64,000 nt of DNA from GWE2-40-63 sp041664345. GTDB lineage: Bacteria > Bacteroidota > Bacteroidia > Bacteroidales > SZUA-534. Shown here piece after piece: positions 1 to 8,330 of this stretch (its first letter is position 1; each line of letters begins with the position of its first letter). Location: contig JBAYKX010000016.1 of NCBI GenBank assembly GCA_041664345.1, positions 1-64,000 on the forward strand, written 5' to 3'. The notes under the pieces are model-generated. The model saw only the letters and a list, made by a program, of their open reading frames with translations, made no database searches and had not been told where the DNA came from. Position numbers and translations under genes: made by a program.

Positions 1-123
1 CTACTACGGCAAAGTTCGTAGTGTAAATTAGGAAACCGCCGTATACCGAACGGTACGTACGGTGGTGTGAGAGGTCGGAGAATAAAATAGGAGGAAAACT
101 ATTTTATTTTCCTCCTACTCGAT
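1..123 (+). mobile_element. Group II intron, 3' end (domains V and VI)
   Basis: Bases 35-66 fold as intron domain V. A lower stem (35-43 with 58-66, one G-U pair) is followed by an upper stem (44-47 with 52-55) closed by a GAAC loop, with a 2-nt CG bulge at 56-57. The strings GCCGTATAC and GTACGTACGGT match those I recall from domain V of known bacterial introns, and the catalytic triad reads CGC. A second hairpin (89-98 with 107-116) fits domain VI, with unpaired A117 as candidate branch point and a 3' end near the AT at 122-123. The reverse transcriptase ORF, if present, lies before the window. Recognised by structure and memory of the family, without a covariance search. Confidence 0.8.
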
Positions 124-165
124 TATTTCCGCAAGGAATAAAATTTTTGTAATTTATAAAATAAC

Positions 166-390
166 TCAAAGCCTGCAGGGTAACCGCATTTAAAAACCCG
201 CCGCGGCGGGTTTAATATGAATAGCCCCGGCTGGTTGCTGAGCCTGTCGAAGCATAAGCCGGGGTATATGAATTTGCGGTATAAAATCGGCGCAAGCATT
301 ATAGAATAATTGGAATTATGCAGAATTCATGCGCCGAAAATAGGAATTTCAAATTTCAGTTCTTAAATGCGGTTGCTCTGTCAAAGCCTG
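166..390. mobile_element. MITE-like element, family A copy 1, with 10-bp target duplication
   Basis: The element spans 176-380 (205 bp) and is bounded by 17-bp terminal inverted repeats (176-192 and 364-380) starting CAGGG; they pair at 15 of 17 positions and the other two would be G-U in a plus-strand RNA. The 10-bp direct repeat TCAAAGCCTG abuts both ends (166-175, 381-390). Inside are three hairpins: a palindrome AAACCCGCCGCGGCGGGTTT (about 194-213), an AGCCCCGGCT/AGCCGGGG stem, and a TCGGCGCA/TGCGCCGA stem. There is no ORF, so it would need a transposase in trans. A second copy lies at 35184-35370. CAGGG ends with 8-10 bp duplications recall the ISAs1 family, but that link is inference. 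Confidence 0.8.
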
Positions 391-466
391 CACCATATAG
401 GTGTTCCATTATGCCTGAAGTCATTATAATTTTCCACAGCTTTTTCCTCGTCTAACCGCTAACCTT

Positions 467-508
467 AAAAAAAGAGCCTGTCTAGCAAGCAATACTGACA
501 GGCTCTTT
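467..508 (-). terminator. Intrinsic terminator of the amylase gene
   Basis: A perfect 12-bp stem (471-482 with 497-508, arm AAAGAGCCTGTC) has a 14-nt loop. Read on the minus strand it ends in a run of U from the A tract at 467-473. It lies 29 bp past the amylase stop codon. Confidence 0.85.
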
Positions 509-536
509 AAGAAAAATGGCTAAAAAGTACGCTACA

Positions 537-2918
537 TTATTTTACAAATAGTTTTGTAACATTAAACTTACCGTTTACCGATGTAGTACAGAAATATACA
601 CCCGGTTTCATGGCATTTAAATCAAGTTCAATATCATTATGTCCTTCAGATAAATTGCCGTTGTAAACCGTTTTTACAATTTGTCCTGCAATATTGGTTA
701 ATTCAACACTAACAAAAGAGTTTTGTGGCAAATTAATTTCCATATTAGCACGGCCGTTGGTTGGGTTCGGATATATTGATACAGCAAGTTCGGCTATTGC
801 ATCATTCTTTGACAACATATTCTTATTATCAATAATCTGAACATCGCCATCAGCAATGGAACCGCTCTTGTTTGCTGCTGGTATGGCTACATATTCCGTT
901 GATAAAACATAAGCTGAATAACCACGTGCAGGTGCTTGAACCCAAACACGTCCATCGGCTTGCACAGTTACCGTAGCACCTGTAAAAGCATTCTTTAATA
1001 CCTTACCTGCCCATGTTGCATAGCCAGTTGCATACGTATTTACCCAAAGGCCTTTTATTTGAGAGTCGTTATTATTAAGGACTACAATTGCCCCGCTTTT
1101 GGTGCCGTTTCCTTGCCTACGAGCGACATATACATTATAGGTATCGCCCGATGGATATGGATTGCCTACTTCGGATAATACCACCAATCCACCACCTAAA
1201 TATGTTTTGCGGACATACATCAATTGTTTGATATCAGATTTTAATGCCACCGGAGGAGTAACTGAAATTTCCGGATGGCCGTTTTCCCAATCTTGCTCTG
1301 CCACGCTGTAAAAATGGTTGTAAAACACGCATGGACGGCCTTCGTGGGTTAAAATGTAGGCATAACCTAATTTCCAATCTTTGGTAACCCATTGGGCCGA
1401 ATTCTTGGCATTGTCATGGTTGTCGAGGAACGTGCTTACACGGGTTCCTGATACCGCGTTTCCATCGTCAGCCCTTACCATACCTGCATGGTTGAGCCAG
1501 GCCATGTTAAATGAACTTTGATTTCCATTGCATAGGTCTTTAAGTTTAGCCCTTAACGGGAAATCGAACACATTTACAGTTGTTCCAAGAGCCGCATTTC
1601 CATCAATCCATTGTTTTAATCGTAGCCTGTTTTCTGTCCAATACTCCCCAACAATCCATCTTTGGGTTGTTCCACCAATTTTTGGCAGGTTATTAATCCA
1701 ACTTGAAACATAAGCAATCTGGAACCCTCTTACAAAATCCAAACGGTAACCATCAAAACCAATAGTATTGGTTAACCACGTACCCCAAGCATTCATGCGG
1801 GTTTGAACTGTTGTACTGTAAGTGTTAAAATCGTTGCCAAACCATCGTTGGTTAGGAATAATGTTGTCAGTACCATCGTCGCCACCAAGCCAGTCGTTGG
1901 CATCTACCGGATGATAATCGGCCCAACCCCACTGAAAGGTACCTTCGCCGGCCAAATGGGTAGGATAAGTTGTTTTGGTTGGTGTACGGGCTTCCAAAGT
2001 GGTTAGGGCTAAATTGGATCCATTATACCAAACACTAACCGGGTAGTATCCCCTTAGTTGATCGGCCCACTCCCAATTTGTACCATTTTCACGCATTGCT
2101 GTTAACTTAATTACAATGGTTTTGGTTGCTGTTAAAGTAATTTTATACTCGTCAATATCGCCACTGTAATCGGCATGGGCCCGTTTGGTAACTCCACTTG
2201 TAATTAAATTGAATTGCCCGCCACCGTTGTTTGGCTCCGATTCCCACTGTGCAGGATCAGTTTCTGCTGAATTAAGCCAGTTAACATTTACATTATAGCC
2301 TCTTTCGCCAACAGCCCAAGTCCAGTTCACGTTGTACCCTTTAATTTGAATATAATAGTCGCCGGCAGTAGCATTGGGTATAACCCATTTTATATCGCTG
2401 GTTTGGTACGAAAGAGCTTTTTCGGTTCTTACATAGGCTTTAAGTCCAGGATTTGGTTCTTCATTCTGGATTCCACTGGCATCAGAGAAATTACCATACG
2501 TGTGGTTTAAAACAATATCGGCATATACATCTATTCTTGGTCCATTCGCTGTAGAATGTGCCGAACTAAGGAAACTTGTTAATTCAGCTTTACTACCGTA
2601 ACGTGTTTCGGTAGAACCTTTTTGGTTATAATAACCTAAATCGTATTGGTCGTATATACCATAGCCAACATCCTCTATCCCCCAATTTCCTTTCGATGGT
2701 GGAGGCGACCACAATGAGGTAAAACCTGCTGTTTTTAATTCAGTCATTTTACCCGATAAATTGGTGTACCATGTACCGTTTTTGTTTACTGCATCAGCAG
2801 GTACATTCCAATAAAATGCCTGCATCATAACATCGTTTTGTGCAAAAGTGTTACCAATAAAAATGGCCATGAACAATACCGCCATTCCTGCTTTAAATTT
2901 CATGTTAAATTTTTTCAT
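537..2918 (-). CDS. Secreted alpha-amylase (GH13) with type IX secretion sorting domain
   Basis: Hydrolyses alpha-1,4 bonds in starch outside the cell. The 793-residue protein has a Sec signal peptide (1-26) and the GH13 motifs: region I DVYADIVLNH (130-139), region II GFDGYRLDF (387-395) with nucleophile D394, region III GEYWT with acid/base E425, and region IV FLDNHD (498-503) with D503. About 160-330 is a large insertion between regions I and II with repeated WAVGERGYNVNVN-type strands, longer than a usual domain B. The last 80 residues (SIYPNPTNGRAN to KLFVK) are a type A C-terminal sorting domain, so export by the type IX system is expected. It lies downstream of a starch-sensing-type AraC regulator on the same strand and ends in a terminator at 467-508. 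Confidence 0.95.
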   Translation of the reverse strand: MKKFNMKFKAGMAVLFMAIFIGNTFAQNDVMMQAFYWNVPADAVNKNGTWYTNLSGKMTELKTAGFTSLWSPPPSKGNWGIEDVGYGIYDQYDLGYYNQKGSTETRYGSKAELTSFLSSAHSTANGPRIDVYADIVLNHTYGNFSDASGIQNEEPNPGLKAYVRTEKALSYQTSDIKWVIPNATAGDYYIQIKGYNVNWTWAVGERGYNVNVNWLNSAETDPAQWESEPNNGGGQFNLITSGVTKRAHADYSGDIDEYKITLTATKTIVIKLTAMRENGTNWEWADQLRGYYPVSVWYNGSNLALTTLEARTPTKTTYPTHLAGEGTFQWGWADYHPVDANDWLGGDDGTDNIIPNQRWFGNDFNTYSTTVQTRMNAWGTWLTNTIGFDGYRLDFVRGFQIAYVSSWINNLPKIGGTTQRWIVGEYWTENRLRLKQWIDGNAALGTTVNVFDFPLRAKLKDLCNGNQSSFNMAWLNHAGMVRADDGNAVSGTRVSTFLDNHDNAKNSAQWVTKDWKLGYAYILTHEGRPCVFYNHFYSVAEQDWENGHPEISVTPPVALKSDIKQLMYVRKTYLGGGLVVLSEVGNPYPSGDTYNVYVARRQGNGTKSGAIVVLNNNDSQIKGLWVNTYATGYATWAGKVLKNAFTGATVTVQADGRVWVQAPARGYSAYVLSTEYVAIPAANKSGSIADGDVQIIDNKNMLSKNDAIAELAVSIYPNPTNGRANMEINLPQNSFVSVELTNIAGQIVKTVYNGNLSEGHNDIELDLNAMKPGVYFCTTSVNGKFNVTKLFVK

Positions 2919-3014
2919 TGTTATGTTAGTTTTAGTTAGTAAATGTTAGGTGAAAGTTCGGATAAGTTCCTATAAAAAGCGACTGATTTTAGAAAATAGG
3001 TCGAATAGTTAATG

Positions 3015-3027
3015 GGAATAGTATTCC
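3015..3027. promoter_or_regulatory. Palindrome GGAATA-G-TATTCC between regulator and amylase
   Basis: A 13-bp perfect palindrome lies about 90 bp upstream of the amylase start, in the 137-bp gap behind the AraC-type gene. Its place suggests an operator or upstream regulatory site for the amylase. The role is inferred only; AraC-type proteins more often bind direct repeats. Confidence 0.3.
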
Positions 3028-3055
3028 TATTTTTATTTTAGGACACTCTTTTATA

Positions 3056-4516
3056 TCAACTTTCTTTTTCAATATGTAGATATTTTCGAAGATAGTCGCT
3101 TGGCGAATAACTTGTCATTTTTTTAAATGCCAGGTTAAAAGTGGATTTGGAATTGAATCCCACTTCGTGCGCCAATGCCAGGAAAGTATAGTTTTTATAT
3201 TCATCGGTAGCTACCAGCACAATGAATTCTTTAACCCGGTATTCATTAATAAAATCACGAAAATTCTTTTGATATGCCTCATTAATCACCTTGGATAGAA
3301 TATGCGGTTTTGTACCAATCATTTCTGAAAGCTCAGTAATATTGAGTTCCGGCTCCTTGAAAGGTTTTCGGGTTATCATAAACTCAATCAACTGGTGATG
3401 TAGTTCAAGGTCAGTTAGGCTCGATGGATTACCCTTATCCCTTAATAGTTCAGGATATTTCCATACGTAATAGAACTCGAAATAAATTATGGTTGATATA
3501 ACAAGATAAACCACATTAAAGTTAGATATCATCCATACTTTATTGTCAATCAACAGGTTAATAAAATTGAGTATGAAGGCCAAAAAGGCAATTGAACTTA
3601 TTATAAAAACGGTATGCATGAATTGCTGTTCAATAAAACCTTTTTCCTCTCTTTTAAGCTGAAAATCGAGTAGGGAAAATATTGCAATATGATAGATTAA
3701 GATCAAAATAATGGCCAAGCCGTAAGTAATTGCATCGCCAACTGAGATATATGGATTCAAATCGCGTATCAAAAACATAAATGCCGATGCGTTGGATAAT
3801 TTAAAAATTGTAACCAGAAAAATAATGATTGCAGGAAAAAAATGAATTACCCATATAAACCTGGGTTCCTTTTTTTTGAATGACTTTGTAAAAAACCAAA
3901 ATAAAGGTCCCCACATAAAAAGCAAGAGCTGACTTGACATTCCCAAATATGATTGCCAAATTAAATTTGATTGGTAATAAACCACGCATCCTAAGAGCAT
4001 TATAATTAGCAAGGAATTGATTAGGATGACCGCTCCCATCCGAATCGGGTCTTTTTTTTCAATCCGAACGAGAACTAGGAACAAGGCCAATCCATAAAAA
4101 GCCAGAGCAAAGAAATACAAAACAATATATTTGAAATTTTTAGCACCTCCCAAATCTTGCCAATTGCTAATCCTTATTTCAACTTGGGGTCCATCCTCTG
4201 GTGAATAAATGCGATTGGGAAGGTATTCGTTTTTTTTATTGGTTTCCACCTTCATCCAACTTCCGCGTGTGAATTTATACTCAAATTGCTTTTGAAAAAT
4301 AGGGATTGTAATGGCATATTTACCATTCAACTGTTTGTGCAACCAATAATTACTATTATTTACTTCCCAATTATTGAATGTTCCGCAAATAAAAATGGAA
4401 TCATCTTCGGGGGTTGAATTTGGCACCGATTCAATAATAAAAGTAATTTGTCCCTTGGCCGAATACTGACTAAGAAAAAAAACTAACACAAAGGCAATGA
4501 ATAGCTTAGAATACAT
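3056..4516 (-). CDS. Membrane AraC-type regulator with N-terminal CBM20/48-like domain
   Basis: Positions are counted from the ATG at 4516 (486 residues). It opens with a signal peptide (MYSKLFIAFVLVFFLSQYSAKG). About residues 25-120 resemble a starch-binding E-set/CBM20-48 fold (FICGTFNNWE, then FEYKFTRGSWMKVE). Then come seven or so membrane segments (about 130-360) and a C-terminal AraC helix-turn-helix pair (about 385-480; LAHEVGFNSKSTFNLAFKKM). This order suggests an extracytoplasmic glycan sensor that acts on DNA directly from the membrane. The neighbouring secreted amylase is its obvious target. A TTG at 4558 would add 14 residues; I prefer the ATG because it gives a normal signal peptide. 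The carbohydrate-binding call rests on motif reading, not a profile search. Confidence 0.8.
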   Translation of the reverse strand: MYSKLFIAFVLVFFLSQYSAKGQITFIIESVPNSTPEDDSIFICGTFNNWEVNNSNYWLHKQLNGKYAITIPIFQKQFEYKFTRGSWMKVETNKKNEYLPNRIYSPEDGPQVEIRISNWQDLGGAKNFKYIVLYFFALAFYGLALFLVLVRIEKKDPIRMGAVILINSLLIIMLLGCVVYYQSNLIWQSYLGMSSQLLLFMWGPLFWFFTKSFKKKEPRFIWVIHFFPAIIIFLVTIFKLSNASAFMFLIRDLNPYISVGDAITYGLAIILILIYHIAIFSLLDFQLKREEKGFIEQQFMHTVFIISSIAFLAFILNFINLLIDNKVWMISNFNVVYLVISTIIYFEFYYVWKYPELLRDKGNPSSLTDLELHHQLIEFMITRKPFKEPELNITELSEMIGTKPHILSKVINEAYQKNFRDFINEYRVKEFIVLVATDEYKNYTFLALAHEVGFNSKSTFNLAFKKMTSYSPSDYLRKYLHIEKES

Positions 4517-4701
4517 TCTCCTTATATGGAAACAATGTAATATTTTGTTTTCTTTCAAGGTACAATCTCCCCGATAATTGATAATGAATTTGCTGCTTAC
4601 AATTAATTAACACCCTTTTTGTTAATCCTAATATTGAAAATGATGATGTACATTGAAGATCATTCATAGTCAATTATCCAAAAATACTAAAGTTAACAAT
4701 A

Positions 4702-4721
4702 GGAACAAACGAGTTTGTTCC
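4702..4721. other. Palindrome in the 4517-4953 intergenic region
   Basis: GGAACAAAC and GTTTGTTCC form a 9-bp inverted repeat around a 2-nt GA centre, upstream of the AraC-type regulator on its strand. There is no T tract, so an operator is likelier than a terminator. The rest of this gap is AT-rich and shows nothing except a possible small ORF at 4828-4959. Confidence 0.35.
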
Positions 4722-4827
4722 TGAATTGAATTTAAATTTGGCTTTAAATGAACCAAATTAACTAAATTAAAGAGCAGTTATTCTAAAGAACGATATAGCA
4801 TTATTGTTACTTCACAATTTGGAGAGT

Positions 4828-4959
4828 ATGCATATTCTAAGGATTATTGAAAACAAAACCTCTCCTGCCAAACAAAGACTTTCAGAACGGTTTGCAGGTT
4901 GTCTGTCGAAAGAAAGGACTGAAGAACTTCAAAAAGAACTTACATTAATGTCTTTATAA
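4828..4959 (+). CDS. Possible small ORF, 43 residues, unrecognised
   Basis: ATG at 4828, preceded by GGAGAG, opens a 43-residue frame with a plausible amphipathic helix (SPAKQRLSERF, then KERTEELQKELTLM). Its stop overlaps the last codon of the MutS-like gene on the other strand. I do not recognise it; it may be a chance ORF or the fragment of a lost gene. Confidence 0.2.
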   Translation: MHILRIIENKTSPAKQRLSERFAGCLSKERTEELQKELTLMSL

Positions 4960-6318
4960 CTTTGTGGTTAAGGAAGGATTCAATTGTGATTCATTTACAA
5001 TTTCATCAATTATTTCCATTATTTCTTCGTTTTTAACTATTGCCAATCCTAATCGTTCGGATGATATTCCATCCAGCAATTTATAATCATAAATTGGGAT
5101 TCCATCTTGTAATTGTGCAGAAAAACACTTAAACATAGTTCCTTCCTGTTTTTCTAATTCTTGGCCTATTTCTACAATATGGGTAGAAATAAAAAACATG
5201 GATGCTTTAATTTTAATAAATCCACTTGTAATTAATAATGAAGCATCATAAGCATCTCTAACATTGGTACCTCTAAAAAGCTCATCAAATATTACAAAGA
5301 CCCGCTTTTTTTCTTTTATCATTAATGCGATTTTTTTAACTCTTTTTACTTCACTAAAATAATGACTATAACCTAATTTAATATTATCAGCAATATTTAT
5401 TATTGAAAATAATCCATTAAACAGAGTGGTTTTCATTGTTTTAGCGGGAACCGGAAACCCAATATGAGAAAGGTACATACACAAACCAACCGATTTTAAA
5501 AAAGTGGATTTTCCCGCCATGTTAGCTCCTGTAACAAAACACAAGTTACTACTGCTATCCATCCGAATGGTATTCAAAACGGGATTTTCTAAAAATGGAT
5601 GAAAAAAACCTTCGATCTCTATTTGGGGGATTGCTGATTCCTTAACTATCGAAAAAGATAACTTATTAGCAATTAATGCTTTGGATACAGATATTAATGC
5701 ATCCATTTGATAAGTGAGGTTAAGAAGTGTTTTTATCTTTTCCTTTTCCTTTTTTCGTAAAATGCAGTCGTAGCGACCTAATTGGCGAAATGATATTTTT
5801 TTGTGATTGAGTTTTGAAAAGGATTTGAGCTCTGAAATACTTTCAAATTCCTCAAAAGCTTGCAAAACCTTTTCGAAAAATTCAGGTATATCTTTTTGGT
5901 TTAGTGTTTGGGTAAATAATGAAAAACTTTGGACATAGAGGTTAAAATATTCCAGTCCTCGTGAAATTATATAGTAATCATTGCTTGGCTTTAATTGGTT
6001 TTTAAACCAAGAAAATGCCGAATCGACAAAGTTATTGTGCAGTATTTTTGTATTAAGGTTTAAATAGTACTCTATAAAATCCAATCTTTCTTTGTCAAAA
6101 ACTAATTGGATTTTATGATTGGAAATGAATTTAATAGCAGCAACCCGATTATTTATTTCGGTTAAATTTGATAATGGGTTATCCATTAATTTTTCTAATA
6201 CATCTTTTCCTCCCTTTGTTTCCGTATGGTTAAAAAGGTCAAAAACCGAAAAATCCTCTTTCGATTGAGCAAATATATTTAAATCAACCTTAGTCTGTTT
6301 ATCTACTCCAAATGTCAT
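4954..6318 (-). CDS. Short MutS-family ATPase (domains III/V only)
   Basis: The 454-residue protein has the MutS ATPase: Walker A GANMAGKST (about 265-273), Walker B VFVIFDELFRGTN, and the downstream histidine switch STHIVEIGQ. The N-terminal half keeps a MutS core/lever region (NPLSNLTEINNRVAAIKFI) but lacks the mismatch-binding domain I and connector domain. So it is not canonical MutS (about 850 residues) and, with no Smr domain, not MutS2. Members of this short Bacteroidota group have no firmly assigned function. It is the last gene of the minus-strand block, 29 bp after the TMTC-like gene. Confidence 0.85.
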   Translation of the reverse strand: MTFGVDKQTKVDLNIFAQSKEDFSVFDLFNHTETKGGKDVLEKLMDNPLSNLTEINNRVAAIKFISNHKIQLVFDKERLDFIEYYLNLNTKILHNNFVDSAFSWFKNQLKPSNDYYIISRGLEYFNLYVQSFSLFTQTLNQKDIPEFFEKVLQAFEEFESISELKSFSKLNHKKISFRQLGRYDCILRKKEKEKIKTLLNLTYQMDALISVSKALIANKLSFSIVKESAIPQIEIEGFFHPFLENPVLNTIRMDSSSNLCFVTGANMAGKSTFLKSVGLCMYLSHIGFPVPAKTMKTTLFNGLFSIINIADNIKLGYSHYFSEVKRVKKIALMIKEKKRVFVIFDELFRGTNVRDAYDASLLITSGFIKIKASMFFISTHIVEIGQELEKQEGTMFKCFSAQLQDGIPIYDYKLLDGISSERLGLAIVKNEEIMEIIDEIVNESQLNPSLTTKL

Positions 6319-6347
6319 CTTTAAGTTATATCATATTGATTGTTACT

Positions 6348-8327
6348 CTATTTATCCTTCTTTTTCTTTATCATCTCCATCTGCTTCAAATATTCCTGTG
6401 CTTCAACCGCTAATCCAAGTTGTTGACTTGCAAACACCAAATTGGTTAAGGTTTGTACATCAGTAGAATCAATGGCTACCGCTTTTTTGAATGCAGTGTA
6501 TGCTTCTTTGGTATTTCCTGATATTCCAAAGGCGGTTCCTAAATCTTTGAATGCTTCGGCTTTGGTTGGATCCAGTTTGGTGGCTTGACTTAAATATTGG
6601 ATGCTTTTGTTTAAATCGCCAAAATATCGACCATATAAAACCCCCAACCGATAATTCACCAAATATCGGGATTGATTCAAAGCATTGGCTTTTAGATAAT
6701 AGTTGAGTTGAAGCTCTTTATTGCTGCTATTTTGCAACACAATATCCATGTTTTGCCAAGCATTTTCGTTGTTCGGATTCCATTGAATGACATTTAAATA
6801 ACATTGCACAGATTCTTCTAGGTTTTTTTTATTGTCAAAAAGCACGTTACCTAATAGCAACCAAGCATCCGAATAGGTTGGATGGATTTTAACTGCCTTT
6901 CTTAGATAAATTTCGGACAAATTGAACTGTACTTTTTGCTGAGCCGTATCTTTGAGTGTTTTTCCGTATTCCCAAAGTTTTCCACCTGCCGAACAGTTGC
7001 TTTTGGCACCGTTTACCGAGGTTTTTACATCAGTAGTAAAAAGGGTTAAATCGTCTTTCCATGCTTGGTTTCTTGCAATGGTTTTATATGTAAAAAATAA
7101 TAGTAAATAGAGGACAATAATCCATATTGAAGGCTTAACAAACTTGTACGTGTTGTTTTTTTGCACTATTGAAATCAACAAAGCCGAAATAGCAAGGCTC
7201 CAAAATAAAGAAGGCATAAAAATAAAGCGCTCATTCATAAAGGTTCCTACCGGAAAGAAGAGATTTGACACCATTAAAAATGAGGCCGCAAAGGCTATGA
7301 TTGAAAAGGAATAAATGGTTTTGTTTTTCAACCCTTTAAAAGCTATAACTGCAAGAAGTATCAAAAGTACTAGCATCAGCAAAACAAAACCATTGGTAAA
7401 TCCCACTAATGCAATGTGGTACGGATAATAATCGAAAGTAAACGGGTGGGGGAAAAATAAAAGTTTAAAATAGATGATCCAGGTATAAAATACAGTGGCC
7501 AATTTTTGCGAAGCACTGGCATCTAAAAAAGGATTATTCATTAATTCATCGGCAATAGGTGCGGTAAATCCTCCTAAGATTTTTTGCCGAATAATAATAA
7601 AAATCAAGGCCGGTACTAATAATAAGGTGGTTATTGAAGCAATTTTTTTAATGGGAACCGATGCGAAAAAATAGAGTGCTAAAGGAATAATAAATACAAA
7701 AGCCAGGGAATTCTCCTTTGACATAGCTGCCAGGAATAAAAATGTGATGGCAGCAGGCATCCATACCCAATGTGGTTTTTGCAAGTGTTTTAATACGGCC
7801 CAAAAGCTTAGCAACGAAAAGAGAACACTAAAAAGCTCATCGCGCCCTTTAATGTTGGCTATCACTTCGGTGTGAACCGGGTGCAGCATAAAGAGCAGCG
7901 CTGCTAACAAGGAAATAATTTTTTGATGGGGGAGTAAGGTTTGGGATAGTAAATTGGAAATAACCCAAAATATGAAGAAAACAATTAGGGCGTAAAAAAT
8001 GAGATTCAGTAAATGACTGATAGCAGGATTTTCACCAAAGAATTGGTATTCCACTGCAAATGAAACCACTGATAACGGTCTATATCGGCCTCCGGCAACC
8101 AGTTTCTTCTCTTTACCAAAAAAACCGGTAAAGGAATCTGTTGTCAATATTTTTGAAATACCCTTAACTCCTTGTTTGGTGAATTCATTCTTGGTAATAA
8201 CAATGGCATCATCCAATGCATAGTTGTTTTGCAGGGTATTGCCATACAAAATAAAACTACCAATCAGAGCAATAATAAAAATTTTAAAATTGTTGAGATT
8301 ATTTATTGCCGTACCTATGCTTGCCAT
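6348..8327 (-). CDS. Multi-pass membrane protein with C-terminal TPR repeats (TMTC-like glycosyltransferase)
   Basis: 659 residues. The N-terminal 430 hold about ten membrane helices. A conserved acidic pair sits in the first loop (YALDDAIVIT, about 36-45), followed by GRYRPLS and GRDELFSV. This pattern is shared with PMT/TMTC-type membrane glycosyltransferases, which use lipid-linked sugars. From about 445 to 650 come TPR units (for example AFKDLGTAFGISGNTKEAYTAFKKA). Activity is inferred from that architecture. It starts 3 bp after the triple-FKBP gene, so it is co-transcribed with a set of exported folding factors, which would suit modification or handling of exported proteins. Confidence 0.75.
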   Translation of the reverse strand: MASIGTAINNLNNFKIFIIALIGSFILYGNTLQNNYALDDAIVITKNEFTKQGVKGISKILTTDSFTGFFGKEKKLVAGGRYRPLSVVSFAVEYQFFGENPAISHLLNLIFYALIVFFIFWVISNLLSQTLLPHQKIISLLAALLFMLHPVHTEVIANIKGRDELFSVLFSLLSFWAVLKHLQKPHWVWMPAAITFLFLAAMSKENSLAFVFIIPLALYFFASVPIKKIASITTLLLVPALIFIIIRQKILGGFTAPIADELMNNPFLDASASQKLATVFYTWIIYFKLLFFPHPFTFDYYPYHIALVGFTNGFVLLMLVLLILLAVIAFKGLKNKTIYSFSIIAFAASFLMVSNLFFPVGTFMNERFIFMPSLFWSLAISALLISIVQKNNTYKFVKPSIWIIVLYLLLFFTYKTIARNQAWKDDLTLFTTDVKTSVNGAKSNCSAGGKLWEYGKTLKDTAQQKVQFNLSEIYLRKAVKIHPTYSDAWLLLGNVLFDNKKNLEESVQCYLNVIQWNPNNENAWQNMDIVLQNSSNKELQLNYYLKANALNQSRYLVNYRLGVLYGRYFGDLNKSIQYLSQATKLDPTKAEAFKDLGTAFGISGNTKEAYTAFKKAVAIDSTDVQTLTNLVFASQQLGLAVEAQEYLKQMEMIKKKKDK

Positions 8328-8330
8328 TGC

